A stretch of 64,000 nt of DNA from Mytilus trossulus (GCF_036588685.1 NC_086374.1:34154886-34218885), one strand, 5' to 3'. Positions 36,991 through 51,371 are shown, numbered from the stretch's first letter. Notes: generated by a model from the letters alone, not told the origin. Made by a program: numbers and translations.

Positions 36991-39900
36991 GCGGGATGGA
37001 TATATAAAACAAGAAAATGTTTCAAATAGATATATATTCGATTTGTAACTCATGATAGTAGACTCAAATACTTAAAATCAACTCAATATGTGAAGACGTT
37101 TAGAAAATAAGTCTGTATTACTGTTCGTAGCGGAATGACAGAGTGACACAATGACTATTTATAATACCACTTTGTGTCGGGCCGATACAATTGTTTTTTT
37201 CAACAGTCATTAGACCATGAACTATGGTCAAAACGAAAAATGGATATACAGGGCAGACGGAAACATCATAACACGAAGTATTTGTATTCAAGGTAGGTAT
37301 CATCCAGGTACTCTTCTAAATTATAAAGCTTTTTACAATTAGTTTACACCGTCACCAGATGTAATCTCTAAGTCTCGCATTCTGCGAGTTTCATAGCAGT
37401 CGAGACAAACAAAAATGGTATCACCTTTCAAGGATAAGACTCCTATGATAGGTCATTTGACAACATGCATATTTCATTGTGCATAAACATTTTGCTTTAT
37501 ATTCTAGTATCAGCAAATAATGATAAGATGGATAAAAGCCATATTTCATAGTAAAAACCTAAATAGATTTCCAATTAGGACTATTTTCAAAATTATCTAT
37601 TATAGTTTTCAGGATGAATATGACTGTAATTTTTTCTAAACTTTTCGATACATTTCCTATCAATCAATGATAATGTTCAAAATAAAAGCAAATTGATAAG
37701 AAAAATAGTTACTAGTAATAAAGATCTGTGCCATACGCACATGATATAATTGTCTGCACATGGTTGCCTTAAATTTTACTGTTTTAGATTCCAATAAATT
37801 TGGAACAACAATCAATAAATTTTCAAGTTAAACACGAGTTTACATTTACAGATCTCAACACAATTGTAAAGATTGTAAGAATTTTATCTGGGCATACTAG
37901 ATTTAGTGCATAACATGTTAATAACTGCCCTTAATATGATGGTAAAATCCCATAACTCTAGTTTGACAATTAGGAACCTATAAAAATCAAAAGCCATTTA
38001 GTGTTTACCAATTTTCAAAACTGTAATTTCCCCAGTAATTTGATTTAAATCTATATCATATGCAAGATTTGCTTAAATCTGTTCCATGATTAGATGATTG
38101 ATTACAACATTCTTTTAATTTTGTTACACATATGAATGGACGCACTGCAATGACGAAACATTATTTAACATTTTTCATCTTTTTAAGGTAGAAAAAATGT
38201 ACCAGAGCAAAAGCATGTTGCGTCAGAGCTTTAAAAATTAAAAAAAAGTTAATTACATGGTCTTTGCATCAGAAATAAACACATATATTCTAAAACCAGT
38301 TGTTGGTATGATACAGGTTATGTTCTTATAATGTATTTTATGATGGTATATACTGAACAATTAATGGGAGAGATTGTGTCTGATATTCATATGATAAAGA
38401 CTTTTTAGTAGGTAAACAAAAAGTGAAAATTTGTAATTAATTTAAAACATCTTATTGTAAAATTTGTTTTTCAGTATACTGAACCAGCTGTTGAATTTGA
38501 TCTAGATAATGGAAGGAAAAGTGGAGGATTGTCATCAAAAGAAACAACAGAAGAAGTTAGTAGAAAACAATATGTACACTTCTATCAGAACATGTATTAT
38601 TCCCCTACTGATGAATACTTGAAGTTTTTTTTTTTATTTAATATAATTTTTTTTTATGACAAGTTACAGAGCAAGTTCAAATTTTGTTCTGGTCTCACGA
38701 CTCTGTTGATTTTAGTTTTATCATGACATGTAACAGTCTTACAGATAAAGTTCAGATTTTGTTCTAGTCTGATGTTTTTGAGCAGAGTTATGGTCCTTGG
38801 ACTTTTCACTTTAATAATCAGTTTTCAAACAATGCTTGTTGTAGTTTTAAAATTTTAAAACGATAATCGTAACACTACTTATCCTAATAAATCATTGGAC
38901 TTTCAAATTCAAATATTAAACTAGGGGTCATGAACATTGTTTTTTCCTCATTAAAATTAGCATAAATATAATCACTTTGTTTATTATTTGATATTGGTCA
39001 TGATAAAACAACAGAATTGGTTAAAACTCAATGAAGGAATTGTTTTTCATAAATACTCCTGAAAAATCAATTAAAAGAAGTGGTCATAGGCTTTATTTTC
39101 AAAATTAATTGTCATATCAAATTCACAATAATTATCTGCCCTTGATTTTTTTTTTTTTTTTTTTTATTTAAATGACTTTGACATTAGGACACCAAATGTT
39201 TTGATCAGTTAATCTTTTAATTCAAGTTTAAGATGTTTCTGTTGTTTATTTAATAAAATAGGTAAAACATTATTGAACCAAAAAAGTATTTTTGCAACAT
39301 GCTAAGAAGAGGTGGTCTGAAAAAGACACCGGATCAATTTTAAAGTTGTCACAATTCTTATATTGATTAAGGATAAAGGAAAGTTAGTTCGATAAGTTTC
39401 TGAGTTCCTGATTGTATAATATGTAACTTGCATTTATTTGTAAGCACACATTTTATAATAATATATAATGCACGGAAAAATGAATTTGAATATTTGTAAT
39501 AGCAATTTCATTGTGATTGCAGATGGCAAATATGAAGAAAAAAATGGTAAAAACTGAAATTTTAGTTAAATCAAATCATGGGTTGTTTCAACCAATTTTT
39601 TGATTGAGGTATAAATAGCTACTAAGAATGAATTTTCAATGACAAATATTGGGTAAAAAGTTTTTTGTTTTTTTTAAAGAACAAATTTTGAAAAACAAGT
39701 TTTTATTTTTGGATTTTAAATTTTAATTCATGTACATTTCTTTTTCAGACTGAAACATTGTTATCAGATACAGAGACCTCAGAAGCTAACACACAACAAT
39801 CTCAATGTAGTTTATTCAATCCAGAGAATTGTTCCCAGGAAACAGACAGCCAAAATGACCATGATGAAAATAATAATCCACTGACATCTTTAAATGCTTT

Positions 39901-42515
39901 CCTAAATACAGTAAATTTAAGTCCTGTTCAAAGAATGCGTGTTTCATTTTCTAATGCTGGTGAACGCACAAGACGACGTTACATATCTAAAGCAAAAGCA
40001 TGTATTTCTGCTGTACTTAATACTATTTGCCCAGGAGAAGAACAAGAGCTTTATGAACACTTATTTTCAATAGAAACCGTGGTTGATGAGGATCTAGAAG
40101 AATCTATTAAACAGGCGTATGAGAATTCTAATACATGGACTTCACAGAGACAATTACTTTCTGTCATTGCCACAAATAAATCATATAACTTCATTAAAAA
40201 ACTCATTCCAAGTGTATCTTATTACCGCTACAAAATAGCAAAAAGACATGGTCTGAAATATGGAGTGGGTTGTCCAGTACCTTTTGATTCAAAGTATCGT
40301 CAAACAGTTGAGCCTGAGAGAATTGAAAGCTTTGTAGACTTTATAACCTCCTCTGAAGTAATAAAGGACATGCCATTTGGAGAAAAGAAGATGAAACTGT
40401 CATCAGGATAAGTTATACCAACTCCAAATGTGATACGCTGTATAGCCCCAGCAGCTATTGTGAGGCAGTATGATCAGTATTGTGAAGAAAACGACATTAA
40501 AAAACTAGGTAGTTATCAGTTACAAGCAATATAAGCTATGCATATATTTTTAAGTGATTACTTTTGTCTTTGGCACTTTATAATGATTTTCGATACAATT
40601 CAAAAGATTTTCTAAGATTTATTTCAAAACTTAGATTAAGTAAGAATACAAATTTTGTGTCATTTTGTAAAAATATGTTTTGTTTGATATAATGTTAAAA
40701 AAGCAGATATTAATTTTCACCACTAAACTGCAAATATACATTTACATACACATTTAGCAAAGTCAATAATGAGTTTAGATGACTGTATTGCTTATAGGTA
40801 TATATATAGGTTTTAATTTATTGGATAAGTTAGGAATAAGGGACGACATCAAAAGTTCAATGTAGGATAAAAATCTTAATTCACATAGTTTTTTCACTGA
40901 CCCCACCCCCCCTTAACTTAATGTAGGAAACATTTATTTACCAATAAGGATATATGTAAAAATTGATTTCAGATACAAAACTTGTAGAATTTTAACCCCA
41001 ACACCCCCTACCCCGAAACTATTTGATTTAAGTTTTTTATTCTACATCGATCTTTTGATGTCGTCCCTAAATCTATCATGAAAAAAGGACATACAGGACA
41101 ATGTTTTACTAGTTTTTGATAGATATATGTTCTTTTTATTAAATTCATGTAACAGGTTCTGATTTGTTCAATTCACCGTACATTGAATTTTACTTATTTG
41201 TAAATATATAATGTTTTACAGGTCACAGTACCATGTACAGAATAATGCAAGTCTGTCCAGCTTCAGTTCAGAAATCCATGGAAGGTTTAGACTATTTTGT
41301 GGTAGAGGGTGGTAGAGCTATTGAGGACTTACTTTGGGTTGTAACTCAGCTTCGCCTATGTAAAGCAGAAATGGACCAAATGATCAAAGATCTCTCTGAA
41401 TGCAAGCAGTACTTGAAGCATGATTTTAAGGTAACACATCATTCGTCTTGTCTCTTTTGAGATTCAGGAGGATTTCGCTATATTTTTTCTATAAATGAAC
41501 TTTGTTATATACTTAATAGATAAATGAGATAAAAAAAAGAAGAATGGGTTCACTTTTCAGTTCAGCTCACAATCTGCCTTTAAAATAAGTATACATTTTT
41601 GTACAGGTACTTTTTTTTCGGATGAAAAAAAAAATATAGGAGAAATAGAGGTAAGATCAAAATAAAAAAAGAACTAAATGATAGGAACTGCTTAAATTTA
41701 AGGCTAGCTCAGTTTAAGTGTGCAGCTTATTTAAAAAAAATTAATGAAAATATAGGTCACCATTGTCAGAGTTAAAAAAGATATTTCAATTTTAATTTGA
41801 AAAAAATGGCATTTTTTAACAAAAGGGAGATAATTTGGAGCTTTTTCAAGGACATGTACATTTTAAAAGTCATCTGGGGCCAAAATGAATTGATTTTTTT
41901 TGGTTGATTTTTGTACCATACGATAAAGTACCAATTAATAAAGTAAAAAATAAAATTTGTAATGAAAAATAAAAAATTTAAATTTTGGCTGAAATGTTTG
42001 TACCCTTGAGCCTCCTTAAAGGGCCATTAACTACATAACATGGAGCTTTTTTTTTTTCGCTTTTATTGCCATATTTGGCTCAATCTTCACTTGATGTCTG
42101 GTCTTTAAATTATAATTCACCTGCTTAAAAAAAAACAAATTATTTAATTGGAATTCATGAAAAAATACCAGAAACATGAACTGAAATTGCCCAGAAAACT
42201 AACTTTAATTTTCAACCATCTGATTGACCACAGGTGTGCTTAATCTAAAATAGTGTATAAAAGTAACCTCTGATATTATTTAATACTAGAAATAATTTCA
42301 TGTGATTGGTATGACCCACAAAGGGCCATTATGTTTTATGGTATGTCTTCCTTTCATACATCTCTCTGTCTGTTCCACTTCAAGTTAAAGTTTTTGGTCA
42401 AGGTTGGTTTTTTTTAATTGAAATTGAAGTAAAATCAGCTTGAAAGTTAGTACACATGTTCCATGAGATATAATATATCTACTTGAAATGCAAAATTAAG
42501 AGTTTTTACCTAATT

Positions 42516-43350
42516 TAAGGGAGCTACCATTTGATTTTTATGGATGGGGCTAGGATGAAAAATTTTGTCCTGCCTTTTTTTTTAGTTGTAATCTCTGTCC
42601 TGCCTTTTTATTTTTCAGTCTATTCGGTCCTGCCTTTTTTTCTTAGCTTATCCTGACTTATTTACAACAATTGTCATTCTGTCTTTTTTTGTTTGCCAAG
42701 TTACTCATCCTGCCTTTTATTTTTCTCAAAATCCTGTCCTGCCTTTTTTAGCTCACCTGGCCCGAAGGGCCAAGTGAGCTTTTCTCATCACTTGGCGTCA
42801 GTCGTCCGTCGTCGTTAACATTTTACATTTTGAACTTATTCTAGAGAACCACTGAATGGAATGAAACCAAACATGGCATGAATGTTCCTTATGAGGTGCT
42901 GACCAAGTGTTGTTACTTTGTAGCCGATCCATCATCTAAGATGGACGCCAGCGGGGGACTTAGTTTAACATAGGACCCTACGGTAAATGCATATATTTTG
43001 AATTTCTTCTAGAGAACCACTGAATGGAATGAAACCAAACATGGCAAGAATGTTCCTTATGAGGTGCTGATCAAGTGTTGTTACTTTGTAGCCGATCCAT
43101 CATTCAAGATGGCCGCCAGCGGGGGACTTAGTTTAACATAGGACCCTATGGGAAATACATACAAATATCTTCTTTTAGAGAACGACAGAATGGAATGAAA
43201 CCAAACATAGCATGAATGTTTCTTATCTGGTGCTGACCAAGTGTTGTTACTTTTCAAAAACCCAAATAGAGTCAGGTGAGCGATACAGGCTCTTGAGAGC
43301 CTCTAGTTTTCAAATTTCATCCCCATAAAAATCAAATGGTAGCTCCCTAA
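42516..43350. mobile_element. MITE with GGGAGCTACCATTTGAT ends, interrupted by a Helitron-like element
   Basis: 'GGGAGCTACCATTTGATTTT' at 42519 is the inverted complement of the sequence ending at about 43347. The left part contains five or six loose repeats of 'tcctgccttttttt'. It lies in the third intron of the transposase-like gene. Confidence 0.65.
42750..43306 (+). mobile_element. Helitron-like non-autonomous element, 3 internal repeats
   Basis: The 5' end carries the small hairpin TGGCCC-gaa-GGGCCA and 'aagtgagcttttctcatcac'. Three units of about 170 bp ('agaaccactgaatggaatgaaacc' ... 'gatccatcat') follow. The 3' end is hairpin AGGCTCTTGAGAGCCT then CTAG followed by T (43303-43307), the Helitron 3' signature. 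Bivalve elements of this kind with internal tandem repeats are known (pearl / MgE-like elements), and the copy at 55784-57749 is a longer relative. Confidence 0.75.
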
Positions 43351-44907
43351 TGGTCCATTGAACATAGAAAATGATAGTGCCAGTGTGGAATCCGTGTTCT
43401 ATGGACACATTCGTGTGTAAAAGATATTCGATTAAAAAAAAAGATTTTAAATTAAAAAAGTGATTATCTTCCAAGTATGCATGAAAAGATTAGGATTCAT
43501 ACTAGCAGATTTAAAATAGCCAATTTTTTTATTTTCATTAGATACACCTTGAAGAGAAGACTGATATCAAAGACCATTGCATGACCTTCTCCCTGAATGA
43601 CAAAGATCTTCATTTTAGAAATGAATGCTGTGATCACCAACATTTAAGTGGCTGTCCTAAATGTTTGCAGCTGTCAGATTTGCTAGATGAAATAAAGAGA
43701 AGGGTTCAATTACTGGAAACTGAAAATATTGAAGATTTGTATGATGAAATATTGTTCAAAACTTCCAATGCGATAGACAATATTGTTGAATGGAAAAAAC
43801 ACATTGTCCGATCAAAAAATCAACTACGTGCTAAAAATCATGTCATTTCTTCGCTTGATGGATCTAAAGCAATTGTCATGTTAGATTGGGTAGTGAAATT
43901 TCTGCCTCGAAAATTCAGACAGGGACAAACAGACTGGTTTGGTAAACGTGGGGTAAATTGGCACATTGCTGTATGCTTAATTAATGGTGAAAGTGGTTTT
44001 CAAGCAATGACATATGTTCATCTGTTCCCAAGTCCAGTTGCCCAGGATGGCTTTACAACAGCATCAATTTTGTGTGATATTGTTTCTGATTTATCAACTC
44101 TCAAGCCAGAAATCACAGATGTTAGCTTTTGGTCAGACAATGCTGGGTGTTATAAAAGCACACTCACACTGGCAATGATATATGCCAATCTGGGACCTAT
44201 ATTATCATCCTATAATTTCTCAGAAGCCCAGGATGGAAAAGGGGCCTGTGACAGGAAAGCATCTCATATCAAGGCTGAGATTAAAAGATATGTAAATGAA
44301 GGACACAATGTTTTGGATGCAAATGACATGAAAAAAGGTATTATTTTATGCCTTTTGCTTTTAAGTTCTAGATTGTACATGAGGTTAAGTAATTTACAAA
44401 AAAAAACAGCAACTAAACAATACAAAAACTAAAATGTGGAGTTACAACATTATTGTTCCGTTTTAAGCTTTAACACAAAATAAAGGTCATCTGCAACAAT
44501 ATTCAAACTAAATCCTTAAATCATCATTACACATAGCAAGCATAACTTTTATAAATTTCACCTCACTGACTGGCAGACTTGTCTGGTAGGCCACCTGATT
44601 ACCTGCCAGCTGTAGTACATAAAGATCAGTTATACATATGAATTTGAACCTTATTTCAAAGGTCAGCTCTCTTGTGAGGTAATTTTGTTCTATTTCCCTG
44701 TGGATTACCTTAATTTAAATCAGTGAAAGTATCAATAATCACCTTTAGATCTTAAACTTCACTTTGTGTGACTCTTGTTTTGCTTTATGCCCAATTCATT
44801 TGAAAAAGGGATAATGAAGGTGCAATGATCTATCTCCCTTCACCTCTATGATGCAAATTCTTGTCAAAACTAAAAGTTGAAGACTGTTCCATCTACACAT
44901 TTCACAC

Positions 44908-44955
44908 ATAGCTTATTTGCATAGCTTATTCCCATAGCTTATTCGCATAGCTTGA
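44908..44955. repeat. Four short tandem CATAGCTTATT units
   Basis: 'catagcttattt/ccg' repeats every 14 bp or so within intron 4 of the transposase-like gene. Confidence 0.7.
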
Positions 44956-46044
44956 CATCAGAAGTTCAGAGAAAAATAAGGGTTAAAAAAAAGAAAGAGG
45001 CTGTCAAGTGTTTACAGTTATAACATTTAATTATGCAAACATTCAACCACCATAGCTAATTTAATTAAAAAATGATTTTTTATTTCAGGCAATAGATTCA
45101 AGAAACAACAAAAATTACAAATGTAAAATTGTGGAAATTGATGGACGTGTCCTGAAACCATCTGTGAAGGCAATTCCTTCCATTTCATCATTTAGTAATT
45201 TTAATTATTCTCAACATGGTTTGACAGTTTTGAAAGCATATGGGATTGGAAATGGTAACTATTATTGATAAAAACTATGAGTCTATGTTTTACTGATTCT
45301 CTCAACAAAAACGCCTACATTTTAAAACTAGTTAATAGAGTCGGGAAACGCCTTTAAATGGAAATCTTGTACTAAATACATAATGCAATTATAGCCTTTG
45401 TTTGAGGTATTGATAGTCTACAAAAGACTTATCAGTGACGCTCAGATCAAAATAGTTAAAAAGCCAAACAAATACAAAGTTGAAGAGCCTTGAGGACCCA
45501 AAATTCCAAAAAGTTGAACCAAATGTGTCTATGGTAATCTACTCCTGGGGTAATAAAATCCTTAGTTTTTTTTTTCCAAAAATTTAAAGTTTTGTAAACA
45601 GAAAATTTATAAAAATTAGAATTGTCAGTGTAAGATAGACGATTCTTGGATTTTGTCTCCTAGCCAATAATAAGTTATATATATCATTTATTTTTACAGT
45701 GTTTCCTTTGAAATATCTTATGAATTTGAAAACAATTTCTTCAATGAATAGATCGTAATAAATATATGCACTTTTAAAAACTTAACAATATCATGAAATT
45801 CTTAATTTAGATATTATGTTTTTAGATATTCTAATAATATCAAGAAATTATGCTCTTTGCCATGTTTGCTATCCGACTTTACAATCTACCTTCAAAAATA
45901 TAGTGTAACATGTGACTAACCCTGAACAAATCAAATTAGTTAAAATAGTTAAATGATATTGAATTATGCTTTATCACTTTTTTGGACTTTTGGAATAGTT
46001 ATCAAAGGTACCAGACCTTTAATTTAATCATATTGTTTGTGTTG

Positions 46045-46165
46045 TATTCAGACCCCTCTACCAAGAAATTCTTTATGAATGCACACATATAAAAATTGCT
46101 GTTTTGTCCAACAAAATGAAAGGTTTGAACGTTGTTTTCAATTTAGTCTTGTACATGTATGTATG
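46045..46165. repeat. Solo copy of the 125-bp end repeat
   Basis: 'tgttgtattcagacccctcta' to 'ggtttgaacgttgttttcaatttagtcttg' matches 572-695 with drift. The middle region of the full repeat is absent. It lies in intron 5 of the transposase-like gene, about 40 bp before the last acceptor. Confidence 0.65.
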
Positions 46166-46967
46166 TTATGATCAAGAATATATTTCATTGGTTTTTTTCC
46201 AGGTAAGCTGATCAAATGGGATCAAATCTATGACTGTACCAAGAAAATGTCAGTGTGTCTTAAAGTTGTTGATTTCTCCGAAAACATAACTTTTACTGAT
46301 ATCAAGGTAAAATATTCTGAAGCCAGACAGGGCTTAAGGGAAAGTAACAATGAGGAAGAGCATTGTAGTGAGGAGGAAGATGGTAATCAAGATATGGATG
46401 CAGTTGGTGATGAAGAAAACAGTTTGAATGAGGGAGGAATGCTGTGTTGCCCTGTTGATGGGTGTGTCAAAAGTTTTATGAAACATAAGAATTTGGAAGA
46501 CCATCTTTTGATTGGGAACTGCAAATTCAAATTCAAAAATGAACCTACTCTTGACATGACAAAAAAAAATGTACTTGACAAAAGTCACCAGTAAAGTTGA
46601 GAAAACATATTCTTTGTCATCTGATACAGTTGTTGCTAAAGAAAATATTACAGAAGGTTGGGCTTTAAAGACAAGAAAACCGCCAACTTTATTTAGTAAA
46701 GAGCAAAAGCTGTATTTGGATGAAAAGTTTAAGATAGGAGAAACAACGGGAAAGAAAGAGGATCCTATAACTGTATCACAAGAAATGAGAACTACTAAAG
46801 TGAAGGGCAAAAGAAGATTCAAAATGAGTGAATTTCTTACATCACAGCAAATAGGGAGTTATTTTTCAAGAGTTTCCAGGAAGAAAGTTGAGGATAACAT
46901 GCCTGCCACCATAGAAGAACATTTGTCTAGTGTTAGAGAAGAGATTTTGACAAAACTTAATGATTAG

Positions 46968-48939
46968 TTAGTTAAGTTGGAATCTGTTGTACCATATGGA
47001 TCACTGTTGATATATAGATTAACTATTGTCTCAAAATGTAAACTTTATTTGAATTCAGTTTTAAAACATGTTGAATGCATGGCTTTTCCTAATATTGGTC
47101 ACTTTTTCTATCCTATCCTGTATTGAACAAAAGTTTGAATTGAGACTAGTCCAAAAAAAAATGTTTGTTTCCCAACCCAACCAAAATCAGAAATAAGCCC
47201 CCGGGTAAAAAACATATTTTCCACAAAAAAATATAAATTATTTTCATAACAAAAGTAATTCATTTCCATTTTTTAAAAGGGCTTGAAAGCAAAAGGATTG
47301 ATAATCTAAATAAATATACTCAAATTGAGCACAAACAACTGATATGTGGCCCAGACTGGACAAGTCAAACTTTCATGTGACCATGCTATGACATCCAGTT
47401 AAAAAAAATAACTTGCCTTGCTGGACTGTTTACAAAGAGTTGACCTGGGGGAGGGGAAACAAACATTCTTTTAAATGTGACCCTAGTATAAAAAAATGAT
47501 ATGTGTAATTTTTTTTAATAATGTAATATAAGACCTACAACATACAATATTTTGTGTAGATAAAATCAACTTTGATATTGAAGTGCACAAAATTAGGCTA
47601 CCATGTATTCTTTATAGATAAAGCATTTATAAATGTTAGGTGTTTTTGTAGTATGGATTACAGTTTAAGAAACCTTCTAAAAGTTTTAAGTTTAGAAGAT
47701 TTCTGTTGTTAAGGAGTTACTTTTGTCTCAATAAAATAATTTTCAAATTTGAATTCAAAGATGGGGGAAATATACATATTTGGTGTATCAACGCATGTAT
47801 ATTATCTTGGTTTGGGTTTTCTGACCTTGGCCTCATTTTCTTGAATCATGTACACGCACACATAGTATATGACTGAATTAAACACTGCATGTATGGAAAA
47901 GAAGAATTGAAGAATAAACTTCAATGAGTAGTGTATTTGAAATTTGAATAAGTCCATAGTCAATAGAATATCATCAAATTAGGAGGCTATCTTAGAGTAA
48001 ATTTTAATAGCAATTCATCAGGAAAACTAGTCAGGGTAATAAAGTTATACCAATATTATACCATTAGATCAGAAACATCAGTACTATGAAGTTATATTTG
48101 AGGAATTGCTGATATATGCGTAAAAAATTTGTTATTAGATAGTAACTTCATGTTTTTTGTAAAAAAAAAAGGGGGTGGTATACCGTTTTTTACAACATAT
48201 ACCTCAATAATGTGATAATGCCCCAAAAGTTTTTATTCATAGATGTATTGAATAAAGTAAGCTCTTAATAACCTTCAAGTCATTTATGGTCTACATTTCT
48301 GCAAAAAAAAGGTTTGAGGGTCCAAACTTGATCAATTTTGGCTAAATTTGACATAATCTTTAAGACCATATTTTGCGCCATGCATATTCAAATATGATAT
48401 CACATATTGCAAAGTATCTTAATGTTTTTTTATTAAGAATATAATGTTTGTCTTCATTAAAGTTTTGTATTTCATCTTGATTGCATAAAAACCTGATTTT
48501 AACCATATTCAAAATGTCAGTTTCAGTTTTATTTTTTGTCATGGTTGCTAGGGAAAGTCTTGTCCATAGCAACAATAAAGAATTTACGATAGAATCAACA
48601 TTTCTTGTTTATTTCTAGTTAAAACACAACTAGCTTGTACCAAAAAAAACTTTTTCCAGTAAAATTATTTTTTCAAGTGGCCAGCTGTTGGTTGATCCTT
48701 ATGGAGAATTGATGTTAATCTCTCAAACAGTTTAATTTAGGTCTGGATCTGGCATGTCAGTAACTGCTAATAGGCCTTTGTTGATATATGTATCATTGTC
48801 ATTTTGTTTAGTTTCGTTTGTTGCTTTTCTGAAATCGGACTCGGACTTCGTTTAAACTGAGTTTTACTGTTTAATGATGTGTTTTTCTAAATTGGCTAGA
48901 TTTATATAGAGAGAGCGTAATAAAAAAAAACATGTTGAA
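46968..48939. other. 3' flank of the transposase-like gene, no further gene
   Basis: AT-rich. Candidate AATAAA signals lie at 47309 and 47730. No exon with splice sites or domain was found. Confidence 0.45.
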
Positions 48940-49230
48940 CCTCTCTGCTTTTTTGTGCCTGTCTAAGTCAGGAGCCTCTTATTTTTATTTTTGCCTTGTA
49001 TGTTTTAATTTTGGTTTCTGTTATATATTTTGAGTTAAGTGTAACGTCGCTTATCACTGAACTAGTATACATTTTTGTTTAGGGGAGCTGAAGCACGCCT
49101 CAAGTTATGGGATTTCCCCGCTGTATTGAATACCCATATTGGTGGCCTTCGGCTGTTTTCTGCTCTTCGGTCGGGTTGTTGTCTCTTTGACACATTCTCC
49201 ATTTTCATTCTCAATGTAATGTAATTCCAG
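48940..49230 (+). repeat. Common mussel dispersed repeat ('aagtcaggagcctctt' family)
   Basis: It runs from 'tttgtgcctgtctaagtcaggagcctctt' through 'ttggtggccttcggctg' to 'gttgttgtctctttgacacattctccattttc'. I recognise it as a frequent mussel repeat, with a fragment also at 15085. It has no coding content. Confidence 0.6.
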
Positions 49231-51371
49231 TTTATGTCTGTGGTGTAAACAAGTATACAATCCTTTTAAGTAGGAATATATTTTGATCGATTGACTAATT
49301 GTACTTCGTTTGATGTACAATGGCAAATGTTGCATGGATATTAAGACGGGAACATATTAAACATATTTGGTGACTGCGATAATGAGGATGAAAATCATGA
49401 CATTTTGACTGCAACTGGAAGATTAAGATGTATCAACCTAATGCAGCATTGTATTTGTACATCATGTACATCCAAAACAGAGCCCTGTGGGATAGTTATA
49501 GCCTTAACGCGGGGTTCACACATTGCCGATTATTGCTCCCGTTTGAGATCAGACAGCAATACGTCACGAAAAGTGAAAAAGTCGAATTAGTATCCTCAAT
49601 TATCTGGAATGTCCTATCATTGTCTGAACGCAGTCGTGATAGGATTACGTTCCGACAGTACCTGATTATCCCGAATATGCCAACAGTTTTCGAACGGATA
49701 ACTTCCGTCAGCGTCGGTTCACTGTCTGGTCACTGTTTGATATCTGTCGGATAACATTCGGTAGAGTCGGGACGCAGTCGTGGCAGACTCGGTCAAATTT
49801 TACCTGGTGAAAAATACAAATCGGATTAGAAACGGATTCAGAACGGGATTTTCGGGACTAATTTGCTTAGAAACGGTTGAATATCGACGCTTCTTGAACA
49901 CTATCCGATTGTTGTCGTGATCAAATAATTTGTTTTTACAAATTTTGATTGAAGTTTGAATTTCCATCCACGATTCACAGGATCTTGATCAGACTTTTAT
50001 TAAATGTTAATCGGGAATGGTCCTGTCAAGGACGGTAGTAAAAGTCGTGAATGTGCGACCCCAGCTTAAGCAGAGGAAATGAAACATAATTTATGATGCA
50101 ATTTTCTAGTAAAATTTATGATCCAAATTTTCAATTGCCTCTTCACAGGAGTTATTACGCTTTAAAACGGCCATTCACAATTTTCTCATTTATTCTATTT
50201 GAAAACAAAAATGTACACAGCAATAATGATCAGCTAACTAAGATCTACAACTAATCAACATGACCTAAATTGACAGTCAACTTATACATGTAATGCTATT
50301 CTATGACAATGATCACCTATTTGTCTTTTTGGCTTTTTGAAAATATTACGTTAGGATAGCAATTATGTGAAATTAAGTCAAATTGATCGGCAAATAGGTA
50401 AACATTGTATAGCTTACTTTGCGGTATAGTTTTGCTTATTGTTGAAGTGCATATTGTTTTATATAGAAACTGTTGGTAATCTGCAAGAGATTTGTCTCAT
50501 TGGCAATCATACAACATCTTCTGTATTTCATAACTGCAATTGGCAATCTAGTCCATATAAGCTAGATCTTTGAAATTAAGTTTTAACCTTTGCGTTCTAC
50601 TATTACGGTATCTTAGTAGCACTTATCAGTGATACTAATAGGGAATAACTGCACCAGCAAAAAATAATTAGCAACAAAATATCTTCGAATAAGTCAACAT
50701 AACTGAAATTCTGAATCAACTTTTTATAAGAGATTTTTCACATCGGGTGACCGTGAGGGCATTTTGGTGTATTGCTGTCACCTAGACTTCCGTTACGTAA
50801 CTTTCGTGGTTGGATTGTTACCGATCTACAAACAGGATAAATACACTGACATTATCGAGCGCAAAATAACATTTCTTAGCGATTGTTATAAAATTCATTT
50901 TTCAATGGATACTCATAAAAATATTTTTCTTAGAACTTAAATCAATAATATGAAAATGTTTTTGTCGTTGGAAATGTGTATAATTGTAAATATACGTGAA
51001 TAAGGGAATGTCATTTTGGTACTATCATTAGATTTGGAGCCGGACCTGTAGATTTTGCAGTCCACTGGCCGGCTGGTCAGTAAGCAAATAGCTTAAATTC
51101 GACCACTGTATATATATAAGTATCCTTAATATCAATGTACACGAACAAAAAAGCATGTTAACAGTTGCGAAAGAATATCTCAAGAACCTTTGCAAAATTT
51201 ATAAAGGAATACTGTGATTCTCACAAAAAAATGGAAAAGATGACAAAATTAAAGAATACAGAAATGAAAACTCTGTTAAAACCCAGAAGTTCTTGAAAAG
51301 TAAAATTAAAAAATCATCCATTTCATAGTAACAATAGTTCATATACATTTTATTAATAAGATGCTTTCATA
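49231..51371. other. Intergenic, only repeat scraps
   Basis: A 'tgtctcattggcaatcata' fragment is at 50492-50511. The overlapping frames at 49405-49754 lack any recognisable domain. Nothing else is supportable. Confidence 0.45.

Larger units (their letters stand above)
38475..46967 (+). pseudogene. Transposase-like zinc-finger gene, one nonsense codon and one frameshift
   Basis: Six exons with canonical sites: 38475-38555 (least sure), 39749-40508, 41222-41430, 43542-44337, 45096-45254 and 46203-46967. Phases match at each junction. The layout recalls an uncharacterised multicopy family in molluscs and cnidarians: an SPVQRMRVSF N-terminal block, a Cys/His cluster (CCDHQH..CPKC) and an RNase H-like core with acidic candidates in IVMLDWVVKFLPRKF, SFWSDNAGCYK and EAQDGKGACDRKASHIK. 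A C2HC-like finger (CPVDGC..HLLIGNC) and a C-terminal EGWALK..EFLTSQQIGSYFSR block follow. TAA at 40409-40411 interrupts exon 2 while homology continues. Nine A at 46561-46569 put the C-terminus one base out of frame. Domestication or a transposon copy are both possible. The 5' exons are not found. Confidence 0.65.

Noticed and set aside
45089-45095. Earlier acceptor (tatttcag at 45087-45088) for exon 5 of the transposase-like gene
   Set aside because: It is the stronger-looking acceptor but shifts the frame into a stop. The acceptor ending at 45095 keeps phase on both sides, so I used 45096. If the first is really used, the gene carries another lesion.
46334-46822. 162-codon minus-strand frame
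   Set aside because: It is antisense to the well-supported last exon of the transposase-like gene and has no independent evidence.
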